DNA of 64,000 nt from NCBI RefSeq assembly GCF_000158815.1, contig NZ_GG657738.1:2771663-2835662 (forward strand). Reading direction: 5' to 3'. Positions 35,013 to 43,785 of the stretch are shown piece after piece. Origin of the DNA: Micromonospora sp. ATCC 39149 (GTDB taxonomy: Bacteria > Actinomycetota > Actinomycetes > Mycobacteriales > Micromonosporaceae). Under the pieces are notes generated by a model. That model ran no database searches, was not told the origin of the DNA, and was given only the letters and a program-made list of their open reading frames with translations. The translations under genes and the position numbers were made by a program. Numbering within the stretch: the stretch's first letter is position 1; the number at the start of each line of letters is the position of its first letter.

Positions 35013-36029
35013 ATGAGCGTCCAGCTCGACGCCCGGCCGCCGGTGAGACCGGCGGTCCGGGGCAGCGCCCGCCAGTTGTGGGAGTACCGGCTCAGCCGGC
35101 TCGACGAGAAGTACTCCCCCTACCTCTACATCGCCCCGTTCTTCCTGCTCTTTGGCGTCTTCGGGGCGTACCCGCTGGCGTACACGTTCTGGGTGTCTCT
35201 GCACGACTGGGACCTGCTCGCCACGGAACACCAGTTCGTCGGCGGGGAGAACTACAGCCGGCTGCTGGCCGACCCCGACTTCTGGCACTCGCTGACCAAC
35301 ACCCTCGGCATCTTCGTCATCTCGACCGTGCCGCAGTTGCTGGGCGCGCTCTGGCTGGCCAGCCTGCTCAACCGGCGGCTGCGGGCCCGGACCACCTGGC
35401 GGATGGCGGTGCTGGTGCCGAACGTCACCTCGACCGCCGCCGTGGCGATCGTCTTCGGCGTGCTGTTCGGCCGGCAGTTCGGCATGATCAACTGGCTGCT
35501 CGACCTGGTCGGCGTCGGCGCGATCGACTGGAAGGCCAACCGGTTCGCCTCCTGGGTGGCCATCTCCGCCATGGTCGACTGGCGGTGGACCGGGTACAAC
35601 GCGCTGATCTTCCTGGCCGCCATGCAGGCCATCCCCCGCGACCTGTACGAGTCGGCGGCGATCGACGGGGCCAGCCGGGCCCGGCAGTTCTGGTCGATCA
35701 CCGTGCCCCTGCTCAAGCCGACGATCATCTTCGCGGTGATCGTCTCGACCATCGGCGGTCTCCAGCTCTTCACCGAGCCCCGGATGTTCCACTCCGGAAC
35801 CAACCCGATCCGGGGCGGGTCGCTGCGCGAGTCGCAGACGATGACCATGTACATGTTCGAGAACGCCTTCGCGCCGCACTACAACTTCGGCTACGGCTCG
35901 GCGGTCGCCTGGCTGCTGTTCGCCCTGATCGCGATCGTCGCGGCGATCAACGTCGTGGTCCTGCGCCGGCTCGGCGGCGTTGACCGGCCGACACGGACCC
36001 GCCGGCCCCGCAAGGAGCGCTCCCGATGA
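35013..36029 (+). CDS. cebF: ABC sugar transporter permease (CebF-like)
   Basis: 338 residues, six core helices beginning YLYIAPFFLLFGVFGAYPLAYTFWVSL. The EAA loop that docks the ATPase is YESAAIDGASRARQFWSITVPLLKPT. Its TM3-4 region WRMAVLVPNVTSTAAVAIVFGVLFG is typical of MalF-type CUT1 permeases. ATG 35013 follows GGAAAGGAG. Its TGA overlaps the ATG of the next permease. Confidence 0.9.
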   Translation: MSVQLDARPPVRPAVRGSARQLWEYRLSRLDEKYSPYLYIAPFFLLFGVFGAYPLAYTFWVSLHDWDLLATEHQFVGGENYSRLLADPDFWHSLTNTLGIFVISTVPQLLGALWLASLLNRRLRARTTWRMAVLVPNVTSTAAVAIVFGVLFGRQFGMINWLLDLVGVGAIDWKANRFASWVAISAMVDWRWTGYNALIFLAAMQAIPRDLYESAAIDGASRARQFWSITVPLLKPTIIFAVIVSTIGGLQLFTEPRMFHSGTNPIRGGSLRESQTMTMYMFENAFAPHYNFGYGSAVAWLLFALIAIVAAINVVVLRRLGGVDRPTRTRRPRKERSR

Positions 36030-36859
36030 ACCGACTCTGGTCCGCCAACCGGCTCACGTACGCCGCCCTGGCCGTCACCGCCCTGCTGTCGGTCTTCCCG
36101 ATCTACTGGATGTTCGTGGTGGCCAGTCGGTCCAGCGACGCGATGGGCCAGATACCGCCGCCGGTCACCCCCGGCGGCAACCTGGGCGCGAACATCTCCC
36201 GGTTGTTCGCCAACACCGACGCGTACTTCCTCACCGGCCTGATCAACTCGGCGATCGTGGCGGTCACGGTCACCGTCTCGGTGGTCTTCTTCTCCACCCT
36301 GGCCGGGTTCGCCTTCGCCAAACTGCGGTTCCAGGGCCGCAACGCGCTGCTGCTGGTGATCATCGCGACGATGATGGTCCCCACCCAGCTCGGGGTGATC
36401 CCGCTGTACCTGCTGATGACGAAGTTGAACTGGAACGACCGGCTGCCGGCCGTGATCGTCCCGGCGCTGGTCACCGGGTTCGGGGTGTTCATGATGCGCC
36501 AGTACGCCAGCCAGGCGGTCAGCACCGAACTGATCGAGGCCGCCCGGATCGACGGCTGCGGCACCGCGCGGATCTACTGGAACGTGGTACTGCCGGCGCT
36601 GCGCCCGGCCGCCGCCGTCCTCGGCCTGCTGACGTTCATGACGACCTGGAACGACTTCCTCTGGCCTTACGCTGTCCTCAACGACCCGGAGAACCCGACC
36701 GTGCAGCTGTCCCTGCGGGCGCTGTCGGATGGCTACTACCAGGACATGTCGCAGGTCTTCACCGGCACGGCCATCGCGACCCTGCCTCTTCTGCTGGTCT
36801 TCGTCCTGTTCGGCCGCCAGATCATCGGCGGAATCATGGAAGGCGCGGTCAAGGCGTGA
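36026..36859 (+). CDS. cebG: ABC sugar transporter permease (CebG-like)
   Basis: 277 residues, MalG-type. Helix 1 is YAALAVTALLSVFPIYWMFVVASR. The EAA loop reads LIEAARIDGCGTARIYWNVVLPALRPAAAV, with FMTTWNDFLWPYAVL as the usual post-loop helix. It overlaps cebF by four bases (ATGA). Its stop codon TGA is the first triplet of a copy of the 59-base repeat family. Confidence 0.9.
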   Translation: MNRLWSANRLTYAALAVTALLSVFPIYWMFVVASRSSDAMGQIPPPVTPGGNLGANISRLFANTDAYFLTGLINSAIVAVTVTVSVVFFSTLAGFAFAKLRFQGRNALLLVIIATMMVPTQLGVIPLYLLMTKLNWNDRLPAVIVPALVTGFGVFMMRQYASQAVSTELIEAARIDGCGTARIYWNVVLPALRPAAAVLGLLTFMTTWNDFLWPYAVLNDPENPTVQLSLRALSDGYYQDMSQVFTGTAIATLPLLLVFVLFGRQIIGGIMEGAVKA

Positions 36860-36917
36860 GCGCGAGGAGTGAGCCGACCCTGCGAGCCCCGCAGTCGCGA
36901 ACGAAAGAGGGTAGGGC
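36857..36917. repeat. 59-base stop/start repeat, single copy between cebG and bglC
   Basis: TGAGCGCGAGGAGTGAGCC..., then TGCGAGCCCCGCAGTCGCG and AACGA. The initial TGA is the cebG stop, and the next unit boundary GTGAGCGAG is the start codon region of the GH1 gene. Two tandem copies of the same unit occur at 52834-52951 in inverted orientation. Confidence 0.8.
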
Positions 36918-38297
36918 GTGAGCGAGCTTCGATTCCCCGACAACTTCGTCTGGGGCGCGGCCACCGCCGCGTACCAGATCGAGGGCGCGGCCCGCGACGA
37001 CGGTCGCGGCCCGTCGATCTGGGACACCTTCAGCCGTACGCCGGGCCGGGTCCACGCCGGCCACACCGGCGACGTCGCCTGCGACCACTACCACCGGTAC
37101 GCCGACGACGTGGCCCTGATGGCGGAGCTGGGACTGAAGGCGTACCGGTTCTCGATCGCCTGGCCTCGGATCCAGCCGGACGGCACCGGGCCGGTCGAGC
37201 CGCGCGGGCTGGACTTCTACGACCGGCTCACCGACGCGCTGCTCGACCGGGGCATCGACCCGATCGTCACGCTCTACCACTGGGACCTGCCGCAAACCCT
37301 GGAGGATCGGGGCGGCTGGACGAACCGGGAGACCGCCGAGCACTTCGCCGCGTACGCGGCGGCCGTGCACGGCCGGCTCGGCGACCGGATCCGCACGTGG
37401 ACCACGCTCAACGAGCCGTGGTGCTCGGCCTACCTCGGGTACGGCAACGGGTTGCACGCCCCCGGCGTACGGGACGCGGGCGCGGCCTTCGCCGCCGTAC
37501 ACCATCTGCTGCTCGGGCACGGCTTGGCGGCCCGGGCGCTGCGCGCGGGCGGCGCGGAGGTCGTCGGGATCACCCTGAACCCGGCGGAGGTGCAGCCGGC
37601 GGACCCGGACAGCGCGGCGGACGCGGCGGCGGTCCGGCTGGTCGACGGGTTGCAGAACCGGATCTTCCTGGACCCGCTGACCGGTGCCGGGTACCCCGCC
37701 GACGTGCTGGAGCACGTGTCCCGGATGGTCGAGCCGACGTTCGTCCGGGACGGGGACGAGAAGCTGATCGCCGCGCCGATCGACCTGCTCGGCATCAACT
37801 ACTACGCCCCGACGTACGTGGCCGGGCGGCCGGACGGGGCGGGCGGCAGCGCGTACCCGGGCACCGAGGGGGCGGTGGAGTTCCTGCCGGCGACCGGGCC
37901 GCGCAGCGACATGGGCTGGGCGATCGAGCCGGCCGGGCTGGGCCGGCTGCTGGACCGGTTCGCCGCCGACTACCCGGGCCTGCCGCTGATGATCACCGAG
38001 AACGGCGGCGCGTTCCCGGACCGGGTGATCGAGGACGGGCCCGACTCGACCGGCCGGGTGGCCGACGCCGACCGGATCGACTACCTCGACGGGCACCTTC
38101 GGGCGGCGCACGCGGCCATCGGCCGAGGGGTTGACCTGCGCGGCTATCTCGTATGGTCGTTGCTGGACAACTTCGAGTGGGCCGAGGGGTACCGCAAGCG
38201 GTTCGGAATCGTTCACGTCGACTACCTGACCCAGCGGCGCACACCGAAGGCCAGTGCCCGGTGGTACCAGGAGGTGATCTCCCGGAACGGGCTGTGA
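36918..38297 (+). CDS. bglC: GH1 beta-glucosidase (6-phospho-free type)
   Basis: 459 residues, complete GH1 barrel. FPDNFVWGAATAAYQIEGAARDDGRGPSIWDTF at the N-terminus; acid/base Glu166 in TTLNEPWCSAYLGY; nucleophile Glu361 in LMITENGGAFPD; aglycone-site LLDNFEWAEGYRKRFGIVHVD. No signal peptide, so it works in the cytoplasm on the imported disaccharide, releasing glucose. The start is GTG 36918 inside a repeat boundary. Followed by the regulator after 19 bases. Confidence 0.94.
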   Translation: MSELRFPDNFVWGAATAAYQIEGAARDDGRGPSIWDTFSRTPGRVHAGHTGDVACDHYHRYADDVALMAELGLKAYRFSIAWPRIQPDGTGPVEPRGLDFYDRLTDALLDRGIDPIVTLYHWDLPQTLEDRGGWTNRETAEHFAAYAAAVHGRLGDRIRTWTTLNEPWCSAYLGYGNGLHAPGVRDAGAAFAAVHHLLLGHGLAARALRAGGAEVVGITLNPAEVQPADPDSAADAAAVRLVDGLQNRIFLDPLTGAGYPADVLEHVSRMVEPTFVRDGDEKLIAAPIDLLGINYYAPTYVAGRPDGAGGSAYPGTEGAVEFLPATGPRSDMGWAIEPAGLGRLLDRFAADYPGLPLMITENGGAFPDRVIEDGPDSTGRVADADRIDYLDGHLRAAHAAIGRGVDLRGYLVWSLLDNFEWAEGYRKRFGIVHVDYLTQRRTPKASARWYQEVISRNGL

Positions 38298-38316
38298 CGA
38301 GGTAGCGAGCGCTTCG

Positions 38317-39324
38317 ATGACCAAAACCCAGCGACCGACCCTGGAGGCGGTGGCCCGGCAGGCCGGCGTCTCCCGGGCGACCGTGTCCCGGGTGGTGAAC
38401 GGCTCCACCACCGTCGCCGAACCGATCCGGGAGGCGGTCCGCCGGGCCGTGGCCGAGCTGGGGTACGTGCCGAACCTGGCCGCCCGCAGCCTGGTCACCC
38501 AGCGGACCGACTCGGTCGCCCTGGTCCTGCCCGAGGAGGCCACCCGGGTCTTCTCCGACGACCAGGTGTTCCCGAGCATCATCCGGGGGGTCGCGCAGGA
38601 GTTGGAGGCGGCCGACAAGCAGCTCGTGCTGATGCTCGCCGGTTCGCCCGCCGGGCACGCCCGGGTGGAGCGGTACACCACCGGTCGGCACGTCGACGGG
38701 GTCGTCTTCGCCTCGCTGCACGGCGCCGACCCGCTGCCGGCGAAGCTCGCCCGGATCGGCATCCCGGTGGTGTGCAGCGGCCGGCTCCTCAGCGACGTCG
38801 GCGTGCCGTACGTCGAAGTCGACCATGTCGGCGGGGTGACCCGGGCGGTGCGGCACCTGCTCGACTCGGGGCGGCGGCGCATCGCCACCATCGCCGGTCC
38901 GCAGGACATGTTCGCCGGGGTGGAACGGCTGGTCGGGTACCGGGCCGCGATCGCCGAGGCGGGGCTGCCGGAGCGGGTGGCGTACGGGGACTTCACCCGC
39001 GAGTCGGGGGCGGCGGCCATGCGGCAGCTCCTCGATGCCCACCCCGGCCTGGACGCGGTCCTCGCCGCGTCCGACCTGATGGCGCACGGCGCCATGCGTA
39101 CGCTGCGCGAGGCGGGGCGGCGGGTGCCCGCCGACGTGGCAGTGATCGGGTTCGACGACATCGAGACGGCCGCGTACACCGACCCGCCGCTGACCACCGT
39201 GCGGCAGCCGATAGTCGACCTGGGCCGGAAGGCCACCCGCCAGCTGCTGCGGATCGCGGCCGGCGAGGACGTCGAGCCGGGCCTCGTGCTGCCCACAGAG
39301 CTGGTGCTGCGCGCCTCGGCGTAA
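38317..39324 (+). CDS. cebR: LacI-family repressor (CebR-like)
   Basis: 335 residues. Helix-turn-helix and hinge: PTLEAVARQAGVSRATVSRVVNGSTTVAEPIREAVRRAVAELGYVPNLAARSL. The effector domain ends DVAVIGFDDIETAAYTDPPLTTVRQPI, as in sugar repressors. It probably binds GAGAGCGCTCTC in front of cebE and is released by cellobiose. A weaker GAGCGCTTC lies just upstream of its own start. Its TAA stop opens a copy of the GGGGCCC repeat. Confidence 0.9.
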   Translation: MTKTQRPTLEAVARQAGVSRATVSRVVNGSTTVAEPIREAVRRAVAELGYVPNLAARSLVTQRTDSVALVLPEEATRVFSDDQVFPSIIRGVAQELEAADKQLVLMLAGSPAGHARVERYTTGRHVDGVVFASLHGADPLPAKLARIGIPVVCSGRLLSDVGVPYVEVDHVGGVTRAVRHLLDSGRRRIATIAGPQDMFAGVERLVGYRAAIAEAGLPERVAYGDFTRESGAAAMRQLLDAHPGLDAVLAASDLMAHGAMRTLREAGRRVPADVAVIGFDDIETAAYTDPPLTTVRQPIVDLGRKATRQLLRIAAGEDVEPGLVLPTELVLRASA

Positions 39325-39380
39325 GGAGGGGCCCCTTGTTAACGCCTACGGTAGAGAGGGGTCCCCTTCTCACCACCTCC
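39322..39380. repeat. GGGGCCC dispersed repeat, copy 4
   Basis: It starts at the TAA stop of the LacI gene: TAAGGAGGGGCCCCTTG, TTAACGCC, a short spacer, then GAGAGGGGTCCCCTTCTC. It lies between converging genes and can fold in both orientations. Confidence 0.8.
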
Positions 39381-39429
39381 AGCGGGGCGGCACCCTGACG
39401 GCTACGAGTTCACAGGGCTAGGAGCCCGC

Positions 39430-39960
39430 TCAGGCCGATGGCGTCGCAGACGCCGGGCATACCCGCGCGAGCACGAAGGATCCGGCGTCCTCGGCGAGGA
39501 CGGCCGACCCGCCCACCAGGGTCCAGCCTGCGGGCAGGCGCAGCCACGCCACGTCGGCACCGGCGTCGTCGACGACGAGCGCGCCGCCCTCGGTGGGCAC
39601 GGTGAGGGCCACGCGCTCCCGGTTCGGGGTGACGAACTCGGGCGTCACGGTGACGAACCGGGCCCCGGTCGCGCCGGCCGGCAGCCCGAACACCCACACG
39701 TCCTCGTCGGGATAGGGCCCGCCGCCCAGCGCTGCGGCGCAGGCCGGCTCGCGCGCCGCCGCGGGAAGCGGCGCGTCGGCGGGGTCCAACCGGATCGTCG
39801 TACGCGGGCCCGCTGGCGGCGGCGCGGGCGGTCCGCCGGCCGGGGGCGGGGTGGGCCGGACCTCGCGCCGGGGCAGGTCCGGGGCGAGGCCCGCGATCCC
39901 GAGCACCGTCAGGCAGGCCGTGGTCGCCGAGACCGCGAACCTGAACCGGGCAGCTTCCAC
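39430..39960 (-). CDS. Secreted or membrane-anchored protein with Pro-rich linker, unknown function
   Basis: 176 residues from the GTG at 39960. A hydrophobic segment (FRFAVSATTACLTVLGIAGLA) near the N-terminus is a signal or anchor. A Pro-rich linker (about 30-60) leads to a small beta-rich domain (ADAPLPAAAREPACAAALGGG, VWVFGLPAGATGARFVTVTPEF, DDAGADVAWLRLPAGWTLVGGSAVL) with two cysteines that could pair. No family recognised. The direct repeat TGCACC-TTT-TGCACC lies upstream (39984-40000), possibly in its promoter. Confidence 0.65.
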   Translation of the reverse strand: MEAARFRFAVSATTACLTVLGIAGLAPDLPRREVRPTPPPAGGPPAPPPAGPRTTIRLDPADAPLPAAAREPACAAALGGGPYPDEDVWVFGLPAGATGARFVTVTPEFVTPNRERVALTVPTEGGALVVDDAGADVAWLRLPAGWTLVGGSAVLAEDAGSFVLARVCPASATPSA

Positions 39961-40058
39961 GCCACGCACTCCCGAGCTATTGCACCTTTTGCACCATTCA
40001 GGATAGGTGCTCGCGCCGTCGGTGACCGCCGGATGGTCCAGCTCAGTGCTACCCCAGC

Positions 40059-40928
40059 TCAGCGCTCCCCGGCGGACCGACGCGATGGCTCCTCGGTGGG
40101 CTGACCCAGCTCGGTGGGCTGACCCAGCTCGATGGACTGGCCCAGCTCGATGGACTGGCCCAGGGAGCGGCGGGTGAGCAGGGTCGCGCCGGCGACCGCC
40201 GCCGGCATGATCAGCACCGCGCCGAGCGGGATCAGGAAGCACCCGAAGACGGCCACCCCGAAGCCCAGCGTGGTGGCCCGGTCGGCCTTCAGCAGCGACC
40301 GGCGGTCGGGCAGCCGCATTCCGCGCCGGTAGAAGGGTGCCCCCGCCAGCTCCAGCGCGAGAAACCAGCCGCCCACCATCGCCCCGATCACCGGTACGAC
40401 GGTCTGGCCGACCACCGGGATCAAGCCGGCCACGAGGAGCGGGACGCCGACGAGCGCGGAGATCGCCACCAGTCGCAGCGAATCGACCACGCTCCGACGC
40501 AGCGACGCCCAGAACGGCACCTCCACCGCGCCGGGCGTGCCACCGTAGCGCTCCTCGACCCGCTCGGAGATCTTCTCGTAGAACGGGTCGCCGATGGCCA
40601 GGGTCACGGCGGTGAAGGTGAGCACCCCGAGCAGCCCGCCGACCCCGAGGAAGGCCAGGCCGGCGATCGCCCGGACGAGGCTGCGGGCGGTGCCGGACCA
40701 GTCGTCGGCGAACGGGGTGACCAGCGCGGCAAGGTCGTCCACGAAGTACACGAGGGTGGCGAAGGCGGCCACGAAGAGCGTCCCCGAGATCAGCGCCGGC
40801 ACGATGCCGAGCAGCATCAGGCCGGGGCTGCGGACGTACAGGCCGATGCCGCGCAGGAGCAGCCCGACCCCGGCGAGGAAGCGGCCGACGACGCCGGTCA
40901 CCGGCGCGGCGATGCTGGGTACGTTCAC
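40059..40928 (-). CDS. EI24/CysZ-like membrane protein
   Basis: 289 residues. Five to six helices: LMLLGIVPALISGTLFVAAFATLVYFVDDLAAL, LAFLGVGGLLGVLTFTAVTLAIGDPFYEKISERVEERYG, LVAISALVGVPLLVAGLIPVVGQTVVPVIGAMVGGWFLALE, and FGVAVFGCFLIPLGAVLIMPAAVAGATLLTRR. The DPFYEKISERVE and YRRGMRLPDRRSLLKAD motifs define EI24 domain proteins, related to the sulfate transporter CysZ. The C-terminus ends in GQSIEL/GQPTEL repeats. Transport role unproven. Confidence 0.83.
   Translation of the reverse strand: MNVPSIAAPVTGVVGRFLAGVGLLLRGIGLYVRSPGLMLLGIVPALISGTLFVAAFATLVYFVDDLAALVTPFADDWSGTARSLVRAIAGLAFLGVGGLLGVLTFTAVTLAIGDPFYEKISERVEERYGGTPGAVEVPFWASLRRSVVDSLRLVAISALVGVPLLVAGLIPVVGQTVVPVIGAMVGGWFLALELAGAPFYRRGMRLPDRRSLLKADRATTLGFGVAVFGCFLIPLGAVLIMPAAVAGATLLTRRSLGQSIELGQSIELGQPTELGQPTEEPSRRSAGER
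40092..40164 (-). repeat. 18-base tandem repeat, four copies, in the EI24 gene tail
   Basis: Four 18-base units encode GQSIEL twice and GQPTEL twice at the cytoplasmic C-terminus of the EI24 protein, in two sequence variants. Confidence 0.75.
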
Positions 40929-40985
40929 GACCGCTGAGCCTAACGCCGGCCGACCGGCTCGGCCGGCACCCCGGCAGCAGGGCGG

Positions 40986-41036
40986 GTGAGAAGGTTCCCT
41001 GCTATACGCAGGCGTTAACAGGGGGCCCTTCCTTGC
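40986..41036. repeat. GGGGCCC dispersed repeat, copy 5 (between divergent genes)
   Basis: GAGAAGGTTCCCTGC, TATACGCAG, GCGTTAACAGGGGGCCCTT, CCTTGC. Unlike the other copies, this one lies between two divergent genes and ends at the -10 (CACAAT, 41036-41041) of the WYL regulator, so it may influence initiation. Confidence 0.75.
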
Positions 41037-41047
41037 ACAATGGGCGG

Positions 41048-42070
41048 GTGCGGGCCTCGCGGTTGATCTCGTTGGTGCTGCTGCTCCAGTCGCGGGAGGC
41101 GATGACGGCGGCCGAGCTGGCCCGCGAGCTGGAGATTTCCGAACGGACGGTGTACCGGGACGTGCTGGCGCTGTCGGCCGCCGGGGTCCCCGTCTACGCC
41201 GACCGGGGCCGGGCCGGCGGGTACCGGCTGCTCGGCGGGTACCGGACCCGGCTGACCGGGCTCACCCGGGACGAGGCGGAGGCGCTGTTCCTGGCCGGGC
41301 TGCCCGGGCCGGCGGGCGACATGGGGCTGGCCAACGCGGTCGCCTCGGCCGAGCTGAAGGTGCTGGCCGCGCTGCCGCCCGCCCTGCGCGACGCCCCCGC
41401 CCGCGCCGGGCAGCGGTTCCATCTGGACGTGCCGGGCTGGTTCCGCGACGCCACGCCGCCGCCCCGGCTGGCCGAGCTGGCCGGGGCGGTCTGGGCGGAC
41501 CGGGTCGTCGAGCTGCGCTACCGTCGCGGCGACGGCGAGGTCGTCCGGCGGGTCGAGCCGTACGGGCTCGTGCTCAAGAGCGGCATCTGGTACCTGGTCG
41601 CCCGCGTCGGCGACGGCATGCGCACGTACCGGGTCGATCGGGTCGTCGACGTGGCGGCGGCCGGGGAGACGTTCGACCGGGACGAAGGCTTCGACCTCGG
41701 CGCGTACTGGCGGGAGCAGGCCGAGGCGTTCCTGCGGAGCATGCAGCGGGCACACGTCCGCGTACGGCTGAGCCCCGCCGGCCTGCGCGCGCTGCGCGGC
41801 GCCCCGGAGGCCCCCTTCGGGTACGCCGAGGCGACGGCCGCCGCTGGCGAGCCCGACGACGCCGGCTGGGTGGCCACCCGGCTGCCCGTCGAATCCGTCG
41901 ATGTGGCGTACGAGCTGTTGTTGCGGCTCGGGCCGGAGGTGGAGGTGCTCGAACCGCCGGAGCTGCGGGGGCGGCTGGCCGCTGCCGCCGCCCGGCTCGC
42001 CGCGCTGTACGGCGGGCCGGGCGGCGAACGAAAGGGCGACGCACCGGAGGGCGACGGTGGTCAGCGGTAG
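41048..42070 (+). CDS. WYL-domain transcriptional regulator (HTH_11)
   Basis: 340 residues. N-terminal HTH_11: RLISLVLLLQSREAMTAAELARELEISERTVYRDVLALSAAGVPVYADRGRAGGYRL. The WYL domain spans about 140-200 (VELRYRRGDGEVVRRVEPYGLVLKSGIWYLVARVG). A WCX domain follows. The GTG at 41048 lies six bases after CACAAT, a leaderless-type promoter. It is tail-to-tail with the SDR gene (10-base overlap) and might regulate it. Confidence 0.9.
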   Translation: MRASRLISLVLLLQSREAMTAAELARELEISERTVYRDVLALSAAGVPVYADRGRAGGYRLLGGYRTRLTGLTRDEAEALFLAGLPGPAGDMGLANAVASAELKVLAALPPALRDAPARAGQRFHLDVPGWFRDATPPPRLAELAGAVWADRVVELRYRRGDGEVVRRVEPYGLVLKSGIWYLVARVGDGMRTYRVDRVVDVAAAGETFDRDEGFDLGAYWREQAEAFLRSMQRAHVRVRLSPAGLRALRGAPEAPFGYAEATAAAGEPDDAGWVATRLPVESVDVAYELLLRLGPEVEVLEPPELRGRLAAAAARLAALYGGPGGERKGDAPEGDGGQR

Positions 42071-42981
42071 TCGGCCACGTCGGCCTGCTTGCCGTCGTGC
42101 ACCACCTCGGTGATGTAGCGGAAGGCGTCCGGCTGGCTGCCGTCGAGGTCGGTGAAGCCGTACACCCGGGCCAGTTCCCCGCTGGAGACGGACCTGCCGT
42201 TCCAGCGGGCCCGGTCCGGGTCGGCAGCCAGCGCGGCGACCGCTCGCCCGACGAACGCGGGGGTCTCCGAGATGAGGAAGTGCGGGTCCTTCGCCGCGCC
42301 GTCGCGCCAGTTGGCCTCGGTGACCCCAAAGTGCTCCAGCATGTACTCGGAGCGGATCCAGCCGGGGGAGAGCGCGACGGCGGTGCCGCCGTGCGGCTCC
42401 AGCTCGTGCGCCTGGGTGAAGGCGAGGCGGTTCACGCAGGTCTTGGCCAGGTCGTAGAAGACCGACAGGCGGTAGTGGACGTCGTTGTACTCCCTGGTCC
42501 CGTCGCCGATCTCCACCACCAGCCCGCCGGGGTGGCGGATCAGCAGCGGCAGCGCGAAGTGGCTGGTGATGACGTGGGTGTCGACCGCGAGCCGCAGGGT
42601 GCGGAAACCGGCGTCCAGGGGCTGCTCCCAGACCGGCTTCTCCCAGGTGATCAGGGGGTCGGCGCCCCAGACGTCGTTGACCAGCACATCGAGCCGGCCC
42701 TGCTCGGCGTCGATCCGGGCCACCAGGTCGCGGACCTGCTCGGGTACGAGATGGTCGACCCGGACCGCGATGCCGGTGCCGCCGGCCGCGCCGACCAATT
42801 CGGCGGTCTCCTCGATGGTTTCCGGCCGGTCCAGTTCGGATCGGCCGGCGGTGCGGCTGCTGCGCCCGGTGGCGTACACCGTCGCCCCGGCCGCGCCGAG
42901 CTGGATCGCGATCTGCCGGCCTGCGCCCCGTGTCGCCCCGGCGACGAGCGCGATTCTTCCGGTCAGGGGTTTCGTCGTCAT
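42061..42981 (-). CDS. SDR-family oxidoreductase
   Basis: 306 residues. Rossmann motif LVAGATRGAGRQIAIQLGAAGATVYATGRSSR, DVLVNDVWGADPL, a catalytic Tyr-x3-Lys-like region YRLSVFYDLAKTCVNRLAFT and VALSPGWIRSEYM. The NADPH-type Arg after strand 2 is present. The NNAG motif is changed to NDVW, as in the DHRS1-like subgroup. Substrate unknown. A stand-alone gene, tail-to-tail with the WYL regulator. Confidence 0.88.
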   Translation of the reverse strand: MTTKPLTGRIALVAGATRGAGRQIAIQLGAAGATVYATGRSSRTAGRSELDRPETIEETAELVGAAGGTGIAVRVDHLVPEQVRDLVARIDAEQGRLDVLVNDVWGADPLITWEKPVWEQPLDAGFRTLRLAVDTHVITSHFALPLLIRHPGGLVVEIGDGTREYNDVHYRLSVFYDLAKTCVNRLAFTQAHELEPHGGTAVALSPGWIRSEYMLEHFGVTEANWRDGAAKDPHFLISETPAFVGRAVAALAADPDRARWNGRSVSSGELARVYGFTDLDGSQPDAFRYITEVVHDGKQADVADYR

Positions 42982-43056
42982 GCGTCGACCCTGGCAGCAG
43001 TACCTGACAGCCGAAGTCAGGTTTTGCGAACGAGTCTCCTGCGTCATGCTCGGCGC

Positions 43057-43767
43057 ATGCACCTGCTGCTCTCGGGAATCGTCGGTTCGGTGGCGTACGG
43101 GCTGGCCCGGCCCGGCTCCGACGTCGACCGGATCGGGGTGTTCGCCGCGCCGACGGTCGCCTTCCACGGCCTGCACCCGCCCCGCGAGTCGGTGGTCACC
43201 ACCGACCCGGACGTCACCCTGCACGAGGCCGGCAAGTACGCCCGGCTGGCGCTGAGCGGCAACCCAACCGCCATCGAGCTGATGTGGCTGCCCGACGACT
43301 GCTACGAGACCCGCACCGAACTGGGCGACCGGCTCATCGGCATCCGGTCGGCGTTCCTCAGCGCGCCCCGGGTCCGCGCCGCCTACCTCGGGTACGCCGC
43401 GCAGCAGTTCCGCAAGCTGGCCACCCGTGGCGATGGGACGTTCTCGGCCGACACCCGGCGGCGGACCGCGAAGCACGCCCGGCACCTGGCCCGGCTGCTG
43501 CACCAGGGTCGACTGCTGTACGCCACCGGCGTCCTGGAGATCCGGCTGGCCGACCCGGAGCGGTTCCGGGCATTCGGGGAGCGGGTGGGCGGCGGGGATC
43601 TGGCAGAGGCGCAAGCCCTGCTCACCAAGGCGGAACGGGACTTCGACACCGCGCGAACCCCGCTGCCGGAACGGCCCGACTCGGTGACGGTCGAACGCTG
43701 GCTGCTCGACGTACGGGCCGCCCACCTGCCGTCGGTAGGGCTCAGCCCGTCCGCTCGTGGGGTGTGA
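43057..43767 (+). CDS. Pol-beta superfamily nucleotidyltransferase (YcgL-like)
   Basis: 236 residues. The active site is at the N-terminus: LLLSGIVGSVAYGLARPGSDVDRIGVFAAP, with GSxxxG followed by DxD. A helical second domain includes HEAGKYARLALSGNPTAIELMWLPDD and RRTAKHARHLARLLHQG. This matches the YcgL/COG3541 group of predicted nucleotidyltransferases, often linked to RNA modification or repair. ATG 43057 begins just before strand 1. No partner gene nearby points to a specific target. Confidence 0.8.
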   Translation: MHLLLSGIVGSVAYGLARPGSDVDRIGVFAAPTVAFHGLHPPRESVVTTDPDVTLHEAGKYARLALSGNPTAIELMWLPDDCYETRTELGDRLIGIRSAFLSAPRVRAAYLGYAAQQFRKLATRGDGTFSADTRRRTAKHARHLARLLHQGRLLYATGVLEIRLADPERFRAFGERVGGGDLAEAQALLTKAERDFDTARTPLPERPDSVTVERWLLDVRAAHLPSVGLSPSARGV

Positions 43768-43785
43768 CCACCACCACGGCCGACC

